From NCBI GenBank assembly GCA_910591455.2, contig OU342809.1:3736363-3800362 (forward strand): a stretch of DNA of 64,000 nt, read 5' to 3'. Position numbers and translations under genes: made by a program. This stretch comes from Pholis gunnellus (lineage: Eukaryota > Chordata > Actinopteri > Perciformes > Pholidae). The notes under the pieces are model-generated. The model was not told the DNA's origin. It ran no database searches and worked only from the letters and a program-made list of their open reading frames with translations. Below, one piece after another: positions 47,721-60,375 of the stretch (positions are counted from its first letter, which is position 1; each line of letters opens with the position of its first letter).

Positions 47721-48560
47721 GACTTGACGAGTCATTTCAACTTTCAAAATGTTGTCCCCGAAGGGAAATTGGTTTCGCAGCAAGGCGATGTATGACAATA
47801 TGTGAAGGAACATAGAAATACAGTACAGCAAGGCGAAGGACAAGCATCCTGAATACAAGTGGGCTTGAAGTCCAACAACAGTTGTCACTGCGGTCCGACT
47901 CAGATTTCCACAGTGTGCAAAAGCAGCAATAACATCAAAAATATATTTAGTCAGATGGAATAAAATAGAAAAAACAGACACAGGTTTAAACGTGACACTT
48001 GCTGCCAAGATCACCGCAAGGTGGTTAGACAATCAAAACGACTGATCCACCGTCTAACGGAGCCACGATGGTGGAGCCTACGACTCTGCTGTCTGGCTGT
48101 TCATGTCGTGTTTTTGTAAGTATGGAAAGTGGATTCAAAAATAACTTAATTAACGTTGAATATTTTAGCGTGAAAAATATGTTACCGTCCAGCCCTAAAA
48201 CGAAAAAGTAGTCTCTCATCGGAAGAATTTGTGTTTGCATGGTTATACTCACAGGCAGCTATAATCGGCCCATATGTAGGAATTACATCAGTATTGGATA
48301 ATTGCTTGCCGTGGACTTGAGTGTGTAGCCTCTCTCACAGACTTGCAATTAATGTTGGCGGTTTTATCGACCGTAACCACGATCTTCCTATAAAAAACCT
48401 ACGCCATCCAGATTCTTGTCAGCACCGTTGTCTGTATGGAGAGACGGTTGGGTGGGACTTAGTTTATCTTGCAGTCCAGTCTTGTTTTGTTTTTTTCAAA
48501 TATTTTAAAAATATGTCAAAACCAGAAAAGCTGCTATGTTGACAGAAGGCCTGTTTACAT
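47721..48560. other. Noncoding stretch
   Basis: A 116-codon minus-strand ORF (47682-48032) overlaps the preceding repeat and has no recognised domain. Unique AT-rich sequence otherwise. Confidence 0.35.
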
Positions 48561-48910
48561 CCAAGGCTCAGCATTGATCAGCTCCTTGCTCTCTCCGCAT
48601 AATGTTCAGCATCATCATGCAACAGCGTGATTAGCCTCGGGGGGAAGAAAGTAAACAAGAGCTGGGAAAACTTGCAAATCATCTTTTGCATTTCACCCCC
48701 TCCCTCCTCTCGTACTCTCGTACGGAAGTCATCATCATAGAGCCGAGGCCTCTTATCTCCAAACTCTGCAGAAATATCAATATGGATTTAGGAGTCTCCC
48801 TGAAGCAAGGTCCTCAGCTAATTAAATCTGTAATCACGTTATACTGTAAAAACACAACGGGGAAGGAGGGGGCGGGATGTGGCGGTTTAATTGAGGGCCA
48901 GTAGAGTGTT
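48561..48910. other. Conserved-looking noncoding block
   Basis: It includes CAGCGTGATTAGCCTCGG, TGCAAATCATCTTTTGCA, CTCAGCTAATTAAATCTG and TAATCACG, i.e. several homeodomain-type cores in unique sequence. Appearance only; no conservation data. Confidence 0.25.
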
Positions 48911-49680
48911 ATTTAACAAAGAAAGCTAATTGGGTCAGAGCTCTTTATCCTCGTAGCACAGAGGTTTCCTGCCATCCAGTCGGACCGCTTACGGCTCTTT
49001 GCTCTCAAGCGGAGTTCGACTCTCGGACCGGGAAAGGGAGGACGCAGAGCCACCGTTGTCAGGGCTACACAGCAAACGGGTATTTTGTACCTTCTTCAGG
49101 GTTTGAAGTCAGTTGTACACTCGAGGGGAAGTAATGGGATTCAAAAGGGCTCCGTGCCGAAAGCGAGACGTACGTGACCGTGAATGTCCATGTTTGACCC
49201 CGAGAGCAGGGTTCGTTCAAGACAGGTGTCGCGTGCTTCACTGGTGCCAACCGCCGTCACGTCCAATCCTCTGTTCATATTTCTTTACCTCCTCCACATA
49301 TATAGTATGAAGATCCTGTGTCACAGGACTAGCGGAAAGTAATGTATCACATTAGTATGTTCTTGGATAGTTTTTATATAATTAGACTTGAAAAAAGACA
49401 AAAAAGTTATCACTGATCACACTCAGGTTTAGGGTCAATGCATTTGAAGCAGAGGGCCATTTGGAGTTCAAATTGGGTTTATGTTGTTGTTTATGTTGTT
49501 ATCAAATGTTTTTGTTTAGCTGTTCATTTAGCTTACGTATTTGTGAGCATGGCTCAGTCTATTTCTTCAAATTGTGATAGTGAATACATACAGGATCAGT
49601 AAAACTCTGTAGTCCATGTTCTTTGTTTCAAAACCTGCAAATTTGGTCAACATGATTTAAAGACTATAGGCTAAGATTGT
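48911..49680. other. Noncoding stretch
   Basis: Unique sequence. ORFs of about 61-65 codons on both strands at 49065-49310 are not recognised. Confidence 0.4.
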
Positions 49681-50100
49681 CTATTTCTATAAAGTTATTC
49701 TCAATTCATCGGTGCCACCAGGTCCATTTCTGTGCAAAATCAGACAAAACCACGCAGGTTCACCCAGAAACTCTTCCAGCTCAGACTCCGGCGGGGCCTC
49801 CAGCAGCGACCAGCCCGCCGTGGACGGATACAGATCTGGCTTTGCTGCCGCCTTTGACCTGCAATCGGAGGTTCTGCAGGAGGAGGAGAGCTCTGCTGCT
49901 CTGTAGCAGCTTCCTCTCCAGCCAGAAGCAGAGCTTCGCCTTGCTGCTCTGACGTTCCCCGCTGTGAGCCGGCACCAACACCGTGCTTGTGAAAACCAGA
50001 CCGTATTGCTGGGCCAGCTGGAGGGAAGGGGGGGCACGAGAGAACCAGAATCAGGACTGCGCAGGGCAGACTGTCAGAACCTGCTGTAGTATAATGAGAA
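49681..50100. other. GC-richer block with a candidate small exon
   Basis: The plus strand has an open frame ending at a stop near 49906 whose peptide is Ser/Gly-rich then acidic (NSSSSDSGGASSSDQPAVDG, then EVLQEEESSAAL). This composition is more protein-like than elsewhere, and a CAG acceptor is nearby at about 49722. However, another frame and the opposite strand are also open here (91 and 116 codons), so it may be composition alone. No family is recognised. Confidence 0.2.
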
Positions 50101-50850
50101 GCTTTCTATCAGGATTCTGCTGCTCGGAAGCACTTTTGTCCATGAGGAATGCCAAAATCAACACAAAATTGAAGTTCATGCTTTAAGCACAGAGCAAAGG
50201 TGTAGCTTACTTCCTTTATACAGTTTTACATAAGTAACTTAAACAATACTAAATATTAATTATCTGCAATTCGGTTTTATGTGACAAACTGCACAAACAT
50301 ATCTTTAGGCTACCGATGGCAAGTTAGACATAATGAATAGTGTAATAAATACTACGATTCATGTGAATAAAACTACAGTTTGCAGTAAACAGCTTTTATA
50401 AAACGATAATTTCATACTCTATTTGTTAACTCTGTTGCATGACAAAACTGAGGTGTGAGGTGTTCTAATTTAGTTTTTAGTGCATCTCTGTTCGTGTAAA
50501 AACAGAATTTCTTTGACTACAATAATACTCGGATGTGATTTTGTTCTTCACTCTCATGCAAGTAAATACCAATGAAGTTACTTTGATTCTTTCAGTTTTA
50601 AACTTTGTCCAGATTTTTTTTATACAGATTTAGAGCAGCAACCGTGTCAGTTGCGCCACATTAACAGCACTAGCATAGAATAGACTCCTACAGTTGGTTC
50701 AGAGCAGCACGTCCGTGCTCCCAGATAGAGAATATACAACAATATATAAGTCATTAAGATGTTTAACTTGTTGTGCGCATTACATCAACAAACACCCTCC
50801 ATTTAGTGTAAATAGTGGCAGAGCGGACAACCACTTCATTAAAACTTCAC
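50101..50850. other. AT-rich noncoding stretch
   Basis: Few open frames; no repeat or exon seen. Confidence 0.45.
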
Positions 50851-51720
50851 ACGGAAGACAAATGAACAAAAGGAGAAGAAGAAGAGAGCCTCGCCAGAGT
50901 CGCCTCATTACTCCCTCTCTTTTTCCCCTTTGAATTTTGAAGCCAAAAGAGTCGCTGTGTATCTACGTTTTCTCCAGTGAGCTGCGGCATCGCGGCGGTG
51001 ACCTCGCGCTGCCTCCATTTCGCCGTGTTACTCACATTTGTGTCAGTCCCCGGGGCTCTTCGTCTAAAAAGGGCCCGGACTGAAGAGGCAGACGGGGCCA
51101 AGCACAGTACGGCGGGGTTGGCGCGACCCTGGAGAAATCTTCACAGCGACCTGATTTCTTTCCCGCTGCTCCCCATATTCCCCAGACCTCCCGCTCATAT
51201 TCACCTTATCCTCTGTCGGAACCATTTTGTTGGGGGAAACTTCAGGGGAAACTAGAACTCGAGTCATGTGGCTTGATTGCGGATTTGCGTTGCAGCAGAG
51301 GGGCCTAGCGCGAGGCTGTCAGGTGTCCCCGCAGATTTTTGTTTCAATGTTTAATCTGGCAGATAATTGCTTCCATTACTAGGAATGATGAGCAGCGTCT
51401 GCCTGAGATCCAGCCGCGACTGTTTTCATGAAACCTCATCAAAAGTGCATATTTTCAACATCAGTGGGACGGCGATGCGACGGGAAGAAATCTCTCATCA
51501 CAGCTTGTCACATTCATCGCCGCAGTTAATATTAGCGATTGGTCCCCAAGTCACGTTCAGCCACCGTCTTTTCATCCCGGCATCTGGATTTAATTGCCGC
51601 TACGCTGTAAAGCCACAGCTGCTCCGCCTGTTAGGACAATAAATTACCCCAATTAGGAGTCGAAACAAAAGAGGCTGTCTGACGCCGCGGCCCGCTGCCA
51701 CGGCTCGACGTAGCAATGTA
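50851..51720. other. CpG-rich candidate regulatory region or CpG island
   Basis: CpG dinucleotides are concentrated around 50985-51135 and 51290-51330 and again at 51665-51715, in contrast to the AT-rich flanks. There is no TATA box or clear start site. Open frames on both strands at 50847-51267 are not recognised. It could be a promoter, enhancer or conserved element. Confidence 0.35.
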
Positions 51721-53110
51721 ACAGGACGAGGCATCTTCACTGACGTGAAGCCTGCACCCCCAACAAACTAAAAACCCACCTGCCCCATCATATCTCTGAT
51801 CACAACACGGTTCCAGTCCAGCGGATATATAGAGCAGGAGGAGATTGAGGCCACGGCGAGCTGCAGGCCTTTGCAGAGAGAAGTCATGTGGAGTTTGCCA
51901 TTGTGCAAATGAAAGAGGGGAAAAAGCATCACTGTGCTGAAAATCAATGGAGTGGTATAGCGGAAAGGTGTGTAATTGCCGCGCGGATGATTAATTGGTG
52001 TTTGCGTGATGAGTTGTGGATACATCCAGGTTTTCTGGCAGCCACCTACCGTATTGATGGCGCCGGTAATGAAGGCGATAATGGGGGAGGGTTTAGGAGG
52101 ATGTGGAACGGGAGGAACAATAGGAACATCTGTGCCTCTCTACGTTTAGAGAATAATTGAGGCCATATTTCATTTTCCTCTTTGAGAGCGAGCCCCATAC
52201 AGTACACTCGCTCTGTGACAGATGAGACGTATTTATTTGCCGCTTGCAACGCGTTCCGCAGCTTTAGCGACTCGGGTGGTCTTACCTATGAGGAAGATGC
52301 CGGGGTGGCCTCCGCCACCGCGATGACGGCCTCCGTCTTGATCTGCACTCCCTCCACGTCTCGGGACACCGGCCGCGCCGGCCCTTTGTCTCACCGCTCG
52401 CTGTGAACACGCCATTAAGCCGGCCTGAGTTCGACAAGAAACATGAAGTGTGCTACTTCCTGTGGCCTTGAGTGTCTTCCTGAATAATGAGCGAATTGCC
52501 TGGACCCCGCCCTTTCTCTTGGCCCGTCCGCTCCCTGCCATTGGTTTCAATCTCCCCGTCGAAGTTCCAGTCTGCTGAGAGAGAGTGAAGGGGTCTGGAG
52601 GTTGGTGCTTGTCCTGTGCAACAAATATAGCGGTCACGCAAGACCTGTCAAACTAAATCTGGAAAACCCAGAAAAAAAAGAAGAGGATTAGATGAATAAA
52701 GTGGATTTTATTGATGAAATCCCTCATCTCATGTCACGGTATTACAGAATGAAGAATAGTGCTTGCTTGTATCGGAGGAGAAATCTGCTATGATACGGCG
52801 TTATGAGACGGCGCAAAGAGCTGCAACCGAGTGAGCCGAATGAACTGTCTCCCGTCTCCCATATGTTTCTTTTTGCTTTCTTTCGGCTCAGCGGCACGAC
52901 TGGATCACAGCAGAAAAATACAATAAAATGCTGCCTCGCACGGCAAAACCAGCGAGGAAGGAAAAAGGGGAAGCTCCAGTGCCGTTTCCTTCGCCCCGGC
53001 CTTATTTCTCCCAATTACCAGCGTGTGAGAGAACAGTCTGACGACACGACTGACCTCCTCTCGGAGAGCTCTGGTCATGACTGGAAGGCTACTCCCTGCT
53101 TATTATGACA
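51721..53110. other. Conserved-looking noncoding region
   Basis: Unique sequence, including GGATGATTAATTGGTG (51983-51998) with homeodomain-type cores. ORFs of 90-134 codons overlap on both strands but none is recognised. Appearance only. Confidence 0.25.
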
Positions 53111-53330
53111 GAAGTGTTATGGTAATGGGAAGGGAAGGCTGCACCGCGGCGATAGCGCCGCAGGAAACGGATAGCCTATTATCCGCCACTGTGTGGTGGT
53201 AGTAATGGTGAGAGAGAGGGCATCCTATCTGTTATGGTGATGATGCATTTTAAATGGGCAGCGCCTATTATATATCAGTGGACGATAATGGCAGAGGAGA
53301 GCATCCTCCGGGTTATGGTCATGATGCCAA
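53111..53330 (+). repeat. Degenerate module repeated three times (GTTATGGTxATG)
   Basis: GTTATGGTAATG (53116), GTTATGGTGATGATGC (53231) and GTTATGGTCATGATGC (53312) recur. The last two are preceded by GAGGGCATCCTATCT and GAGAGCATCCTCCGG. The spacing is 115 and 81 bases. This is an old local duplication, or repeated binding sites in a regulatory element. It has no coding potential that I recognise. Confidence 0.6.
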
Positions 53331-53412
53331 GGAAATGGTGAAAACGTCCCGCGTAGAATATATAGTTTTTATATGGTGATAGATTGAATAAAGGGAGCGG
53401 CAGGGTTTTTTT

Positions 53413-53415
<3 letters not shown>

Positions 53416-53445
<30 letters not shown>
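53416..53445 (+). repeat. (CT)15 microsatellite
   Basis: Uninterrupted CT dinucleotides, 30 bases. Confidence 0.96.
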
Positions 53446-53448
<3 letters not shown>

Positions 53449-53704
53449 GTATTAATGGTGAGCCCGGCCCATGTGTTCAAAGAGCATGAATATCTAGGGA
53501 AAGGGGGTAGACGGCGTGGCCTCGCGTGTGCATGCAGACAAACAGGGGCCACGCAAGGAGAAAGAGAGCCTTAGTTAGCTGTCTGCTTGGCGCTCCGCCG
53601 CCCCTGTGATGTATGTTTATGGCCCATCATCTCTAGCCAATTACCCTGCCTCAGTGTGGGAGCGCCGCGCCTCCCCCATCACAGCCGTCAAGTGTCTGAG
53701 TGCG

Positions 53705-53744
<40 letters not shown>

Positions 53745-53757
53745 AAGAGAGAGAGGG
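53705..53757 (+). repeat. (GA)n microsatellite
   Basis: GA dinucleotides over about 53 bases with two interruptions (GCGA and AAAG). Confidence 0.96.
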
Positions 53758-53927
53758 CAACAGTTAACATTCCTGGACATCTCGTTTTCCTAAGGGGGGG
53801 CTCAGGAGATTCATCTTCAAAAGTAAGCCACAGGGGTAGCGGAGTCTGCCGAGTCTACAGCCGCTCTGGGAATTGGAGGCTTGTTGACTTGTGTGTTTGT
53901 GTGCATCTGGAGGTGTGTGTATGAGTG

Positions 53928-53928
<1 letters not shown>

Positions 53929-53970
<42 letters not shown>
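53929..53970 (+). repeat. (TG)21 microsatellite
   Basis: About 42 bases of uninterrupted TG. Shorter TG words occur immediately upstream. Confidence 0.96.
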
Positions 53971-53971
<1 letters not shown>

Positions 53972-54172
53972 CTTAGGATGTGTGTGAAACTTTGTGAATG
54001 TCAAGTTTCCCGCGCCTGCATCAATATGAGCTATACGTGGAAAATCACTCGCGGATCGATGCGTGCGTGTCGGGTCAGGTGCTGCAAATGTGTGATCATC
54101 ACAAGTTGCACTGAAAAAAAAGCCTCACAGCTGTGAAGTAACCTTGGCATATCTGGTCTCTTTGTCTCCCAG

Positions 54173-54250
54173 ATACAGCTGAGGTGTTCATGTATCCCGT
54201 TCAGGTCAACCTGCAGACTTTCTCCCACAAACACATCTGACTTTTACAAG
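54173..54250 (+). other. Candidate 78-nt spliced exon
   Basis: The acceptor TCTGGTCTCTTTGTCTCCCAG ends at 54172 and is strong. The donor after 54250 is AAG followed by GTAATC, acceptable. One frame is open for exactly 26 codons; another reads TAEVFMYPVQVNLQTF then HI and a stop. Neither is recognised. Together with the other plus-strand candidates it may belong to a long noncoding or 5' UTR-rich transcript. Confidence 0.3.
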
Positions 54251-56399
54251 GTAATCTCTCTCTTTCTGTCTTTTTCTGCATCCGAAAAAATGTATTATTG
54301 TGCTAGATTATCCTTTGGTGTCTAGTCCAGAGTGGCTGCCTCGAATAGTTTTTTTCCGTGCAATGTTCTCCTGCAGAGGAGTGACGTTAGAAAAGGTAAA
54401 GCGAATCAAAGTCGCATCTCAGCAGCCATGAAGACTAATTTGCTTTTAGCAGGGGGTTGTTTTTAACCCTGATGACGCTGACAAAGCGAGGATTTATCTC
54501 ATGCAATCCTGAAACGTATCGGGATGATTCCTGTGTGAAACTGAGAATGCAGAGTGGCAAGACAAGGATTTATATATATATATATTTTATATATATGTAT
54601 GTGTGTATATTCACACACTGTGACAGATTGAAACTGCAAAGCTGTGTTTGTGTTGGCTAGACGAAGGGACGCTCCTGCCCAGAGGGTTTATCAGGGAGAG
54701 AAAATATTGACCGTCAACAGTTGCACTTTGGTGGCGTTATTGCTTTTCACACTTTGCGCGATACAGACAGCAGTCGCCAAGCACAACAATTGTAAACCTG
54801 CAGCCGTATTGACAGCCGCATTGCTCTTCTGTGCAGGGCAGCATATCCAGCTTACGCTGTTTACTTTTGAGCTCATTTCTCTCAAAAGACAAATGATGTG
54901 AAAGTGCTGGAACAAGGTGGGGAGGAAAAGAAAATACTTACTCTTTAGATGAGATGGGAAACCCAGCGGGGGGCCTCTGAATTTCCCTCTAAATTAAGAC
55001 CACAAAACAGCAGCATATTATGTGTGTGTCCTGACTCTTTTTCAATATGTTGCAGCATGTCACTTTGTCAGCCTGCCTCTCTGAGTATTGGTTAGTGCAC
55101 AGGTTGAAGTCAATCCATCACCTCAATATTAGAAGGTCTAACTGTGACGTATCGCTTACGACTGCAGCTGTACATTATCGACTCACCAATATCACATGTC
55201 AGAGTTTATTTGTTGGCAAGAGCAAGAAGTAACACATGATCATAGTGTTTTTCAATTCCAAGTAACTTGTGAAAGGTACGCGGTAATGTCACATTGTTGC
55301 ATTAGATTGTTGCCTTATTGTTTTAACACAAACGTCTTCTTTTCTAACCTTGAATAATTAGCTTCGTTGCCTCAGTGTAACCTTTCGTTTACATGGCAAT
55401 TAACCGGGTGGCAATATGTGTTTCTTCAAGCGTGATACAAGACCGCTAAAAAAGAAAGCATTGCTTCAGAAGCATCCCATCTCGTTTGCAGAAAGGCCAA
55501 ACATGTTAATGCCGACTTGATTGAACCACACACACCACGTATGAATGTCTGTTTGAGTCCTTTGTAGCGATAGAGTACCAATATTGGCTGAAAAATAATT
55601 GTTTTAAGTATTTGTATCCAATTTAAGGGAGCAGATGACAATGTAGCGAGTACTGGTGGAGATAGGATCTTCCATACTACTGTACAGATACATATGAGAA
55701 CCATACTGGGACTAATGTTGGGATATTTAATTTGAACCATATTGCTCAGCCCAATAATACAGGTTTTTCTACATTTTGACTTGTTTTCACCAGTTTGTTT
55801 TGCCCCCATAAAGGAACTCTGCATCACTGCTGGGCTAGGCTGCTGTAGCTGTTGTCGTTTTCTTTCTAACCTATAACATTTTTTAAGTGGTACACTCCAG
55901 TGAATGAGACGTTTGACATTCTGAAACGGCGGGGACTTGAAACAGCTTAAAATCAGGGGCCGAGGTGATCCTCCACATTCTCATCCGCTTCAATGGCGTG
56001 CCAATGTGGGCGTACATTAAAGATTCATGCAAACAGCTGTTTCTTCTACAGGACAGCATGGCTCAGAGCGAGGCTGGTGTGCTTCGATTTCAAATCAGGC
56101 AAGCCTGGAGGAGCCGGGCTTTGAAAAGCATACCGTCCAAGCTGTGTGAGGGCACGCTTGTCACATAAAAAGAAGACGGCTAGAAGCTGATAACATATCC
56201 CTTAAATTTAGTGCAAATAACTCGTGTAGGCAAGAGGATACACTGAGGATTTACTAAGAGTCACATCTTTGAAATACATTTTTTGTAAAACTTCAGCTCT
56301 TAAGATGGTACAATGTGCATCTAGCCACATGCTCCAAACAAATAGGCAGCAAATAGCTGCTGTAGTAACACGAATTCCGTCAGTGCAAACCCCAGCGCC
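54251..56399. other. Noncoding stretch with AT microsatellite
   Basis: TA runs lie at about 54571-54598. A small ORF at 56059-56168, preceded by a CAG acceptor-like site, starts with ATG in good context but is unrecognised. A 133-codon minus-strand ORF (55426-55827) is also unrecognised. Confidence 0.35.
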
Positions 56400-59257
56400 A
56401 GGAGTTTGAACCCGGGGGGGGAACTGTCCCAACTCACCGCTGGATCTGCAAAGTTTCTGTTGCATCCGTTGTACAGGTTGGACCCAGCGCGCTGTGACTC
56501 CTGGCGCTGTGACTCCCAGAGCCGTCGTCCGTCGTCCTCCGGGAGAAATAGTATTGTACCTTTCAACGTGATCGACACGCCGTCGAGCTCTACGTCTCGG
56601 TCGCCTCATGTTGCACTGAGAGCAGACTGGAAGCCTTCAGTGTCCTAGCTATGTTTTAAACTAAAATTCTGGTCACATCTCACACATTTCAACATTTAAT
56701 ACACAGTGAGTCCGATCCAAACTCAAGAGTGAACCGTATCAGTGGAAGCAGTTAGTCGGAGTCATATTAGTAATTTCCACACAACAACTTTGACATTTTC
56801 CTAATCGAGGATAAATTGTATTGTGAAGCATCACCATCATAGAAGGCATCAAAGAAAGGCGCGCGTTTATCCGAGCTGACATTTGTCCGCTATCTCACAA
56901 CAGATGCAGTGATAATATATGCCGCGCAGCCACCGAATGCAGAGGCTGAGTGATGCACGCTGGGTATATTTGAGCTGCCATCATTCTCTCCCCCTCTTAT
57001 GCCCACATGCACTCTGACTCTCATGTTTACTCTCACATTTGTTCTGTCTCATTTTCACTGTCTCTCTCATGTATCCTGATACGCTCCTTCCTCCTTCGCG
57101 CTGGTGTCTGGGGAGACGGAGGGTATTGTTGCAAAAACCAACAAAACAAAAAGAAAAAAAGGTTCATTAAATATCTACGTCTGTGCTGCATTGAGACGGA
57201 TTAAACCAACGAATGCAGCTGAAAACTGGAGGTGTTTGAGAGAGTGTGCACTGAAAAAGAAGAGACTGAATGGTCTTTATGAGTTTTACACAATAGCGTA
57301 TTCTCCTCCACTGAGACAGGCCGTGACCTCCTCACAGGAGCTTTACAGTGACCATTTCAATGGTAATGTGACAGGCTGATTGCCAATTTACAGCCCACAC
57401 AAAAGCATTGCCCCACTGAATCAAAGGACAGCTCTGTAATGACAAACGCAAACAACTCGGCGAGCTCCAACCAACTGCTACGAGCTGGTTTTCCCTCCTT
57501 TTTTAAATTACACTCTCAATCACAGCATCAGGAAAAAAAAGGAGACGTCTAAATCTTAAAATAAAAACAGTGTTTTTCACCTATCGGCACAAAGCCGCCC
57601 CGCCATGCTCAACGGTGCGATGGCGAGCTATTCCTGCTGGATATCGCAGTAATAAGCAGACGCGCCCCTTTAGAAATAACAGCTGGTTGTGTTTTTCTAA
57701 TGGCGAGGCTCCATCACCGCCCGTCACTCCTCGTTCATCAGCAGCTGTTGGCCATGCATCCCATGTAATTGCTCTCACTCTCTGCCGTGGTGCACCATTT
57801 TTTTTTCATCATTTTGATCAATGCGTCATAATGTATGTATCACGGTAGTCGAGTGCTATTTCTGCACTCAACTACCAGTCGGTCGGTCGGTTAGAACTCT
57901 GTTTATTTCTGTTGAGGTTATGAACAGAATATCTGTTGTTCCACACATATTTTGTGAGTATTTCGAGTAATTACAGCATTTTCTTCCATCGTCTACAATG
58001 GTTTTACCTTGACGGATCTCTTTGCTTTTTGCCGGGGCATTCATACATTTCTTTCTTCCAAAGCCTGGTTTATAATACAATATTCTCTGTGGGGTTGGCC
58101 GTTTTTTTATGGACCTCATCACGGCAAACGCAAGAAGAGTTCTATGAAATGTTGTCTGCCGTCAGTCCGACACATTAACCCTTAATGTCTGTTTTTAGTG
58201 GTCAGTCACATTTAAACTCCTCGCCCACATTCAACATTCACACAAAGCAATTATCGTCCATCACATCCCTTGTTGACACTCTGAAAACACCAGGACGGAG
58301 GAGTCTGGGAAACATGTCAAAGAGAAAGCGGGCTCGGTGTCAATTCTTTTTTTTTAAAGGTAAAATAGAATATTTTCAATCTCTAGCCCATGTTTTTGCT
58401 GTGACTGAATTGCTTGCGTAGATGTGTAGTTGTGTGAGTGGCCTTATTGTTAACCATATTACCCTTGGTGATGTGTGCAAAGCGTTTATAGCCTAGTTGC
58501 CTTGGCTTGAATCCATGCAATCTCGTATATTGCATATTGAGTCTGTGCAAGAGCACTAGTTGGGGGAACCCCCTGATTGCCATTGGGTATTAGCATGCTA
58601 CTTTTCTTCCTCACTTTTTCCTCAACTAGAAGAGATGTTCTTTTCTTATGATGAAGCTAAGTAATGTCATTTTAAGAAATTCAAAACTCCAACAGAAGTA
58701 GAAGAAAACACTTAAGGCAGGTGGGTACTGAGCACTACATCACTAACCAACATGAAAATGTAACATCTCCATGTGTGCGCATGTTAAAGGTTGTATTATT
58801 CCCTCAAAACTTGAAGGTACACATCAGAGATGTGCACACAGCTTCCCCCTGGATTTGTTGGTATGGCACTATCTTTGGCTCACACCCACATGGTATTTAT
58901 TTGCAAGCCGGAAACCCACTCAGCATTCTACATTTCTCTCAATTTGGTGTGAGAAGAGACTCGCGGCGCCCGACCCCACGGGATGCCGATTCCCACCAAT
59001 GCCCGTGGACTCTGCAGTAACAATTTTTTTTTGCCCCGGTGTCACGGAAGAGGAGAGGAGAAGCAGAGCGAAAGAGAGAAGACTATGAGCTTAATGTAGA
59101 TCTGTCATCAGCTGGCTGCAGATCAAAAGAGCAGCATTGGCAGGCGGAGCACAGGATCCACCAGAGCCTCCTTTCTCTGCCAAGCTCCAGCTTCTCTGAG
59201 GTAGAGGAGCACAGAGGGGCCTGGCTCCAGGCGAGGAGAGAGTGTATCTGCTGGCTC

Positions 59258-59258
<1 letters not shown>
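56400..59258. other. Noncoding stretch, mixed composition
   Basis: Near 56487-56518 the word CGCTGTGACTCC is repeated imperfectly twice. Overlapping ORFs of 80-133 codons at 56208-56648 and 58721-59088 have no recognised domain. The sequence at 57420-57780 is unique and somewhat CpG-containing. Confidence 0.35.
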
Positions 59259-59290
<32 letters not shown>

Positions 59291-59294
59291 GTGT
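59259..59294 (+). repeat. (TG)n microsatellite with an internal TATA interruption
   Basis: TG run of about 22 bases, then ATATG, then TG again. The ORFs on both strands across it arise from the repeat. Confidence 0.95.
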
Positions 59295-59794
59295 TTTGGG
59301 GGCGGAGAGGTGTGGGCACATGCACAATGTCTCAAGGCAAGAATCTGGCACTTTGAAAATGTCACCAGAATCCCAGAAACAAAACAAAAAATAGAGGAGA
59401 ATGTAGAAAGTGTGATGAACAGACGCGTATGCTCTGGGAGGTGTGGGATTTAGAAACTAAAGGCAGAGTTGTTCTCTCAGAGAGGGAGATTGGGAGGAAT
59501 ATAGATGATGGCACAAAGACAGAGAGATGTGGGCTTTCTTAACTCAACACCTCTGCAGCATCAGTGTTGAGTGAGTCCAAGGACTTATCCAAATTGCAGT
59601 TTATAAGTGCTTTCTTTCAACTTTTGATACGAGCATAATGGGGTTTATTTGTATGTTTGTTTTTGAGGCATTTTTTAGAAAATGGGGGAGAGGAGTATGA
59701 GATGCATTGTGGTTACATGTCATTGTTGAGTGCGTTGTTCCACTGTGAACTTATGCGACTGTGAGCAAATCAAATGTGTCATTTTGAAATCAGC
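59295..59794. other. Noncoding spacer
   Basis: Unique sequence, some purine-rich; no feature supported. Confidence 0.4.
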
Positions 59795-60375
59795 TGAAAC
59801 AGCCCAGTTGACCTTTCGCTAAGCCCCGCCCCGCACATTGCTACCATGGAGCCCACACTGTCACTAACTGCACTCCCTGTAGAAATGTTATCACATTTTT
59901 TGGAACAACGAAATAGCAATTTCAGAGAGAAGCAGACAGAAGGGTCTACAGGTAGACGTTTGAGGGATTCATCCAGGATGAAAGTGAACCGCCACATCAC
60001 CTGGAGACAGAAGACAATGAAATTAAAGAGAAACTCTGTTCCTGTAAAGCCGGGTAGATCTGTGTTCACCGTTACAATCATTAAAAAGCTAAAGCAGCAT
60101 GTTTGTACTTTCAGTTTACCTTCAGTAGCTAGCGTAGCATAGACATGCTAACACTAGTGAATGATGTGCTAACGTACTCCGCTAACGTTAGCTCCACAGG
60201 TTTTTACGTAGCAACGCAACATTTCAGAAATGTGTGTCTCCTAACCTCGACAGGTAGCGAGAGTCACTATTACGCAACGTTCAACCAGGACGAGCTGTGA
60301 TTGGCCAGTCTGTGCTCGAGCCGCGGGACGTAAACTGTCAATTACGTTTTGTGTTTGAGACTCAAATTCAAAATA
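59795..60375. repeat. Dispersed teleost repeat, probably nonautonomous DNA element
   Basis: TTGACCTTTCGCTAAGCCCC then GCCCCGC near the left and GTGATTGGCCAGTCTGTG near the right are phrases I recall from teleost repeats. CTAACGTTAGCT-type words lie between. The two overlapping ORFs on opposite strands (59779-60142, about 100 codons each) sit inside it and have no recognised transposase. Single copy here, so family and ends are uncertain. Confidence 0.5.

Noticed and set aside
56059..56168. Short ATG ORF after an acceptor-like CAG (MAQSEAGVL start)
   Set aside because: Only 36 codons, no recognised family and no downstream support.
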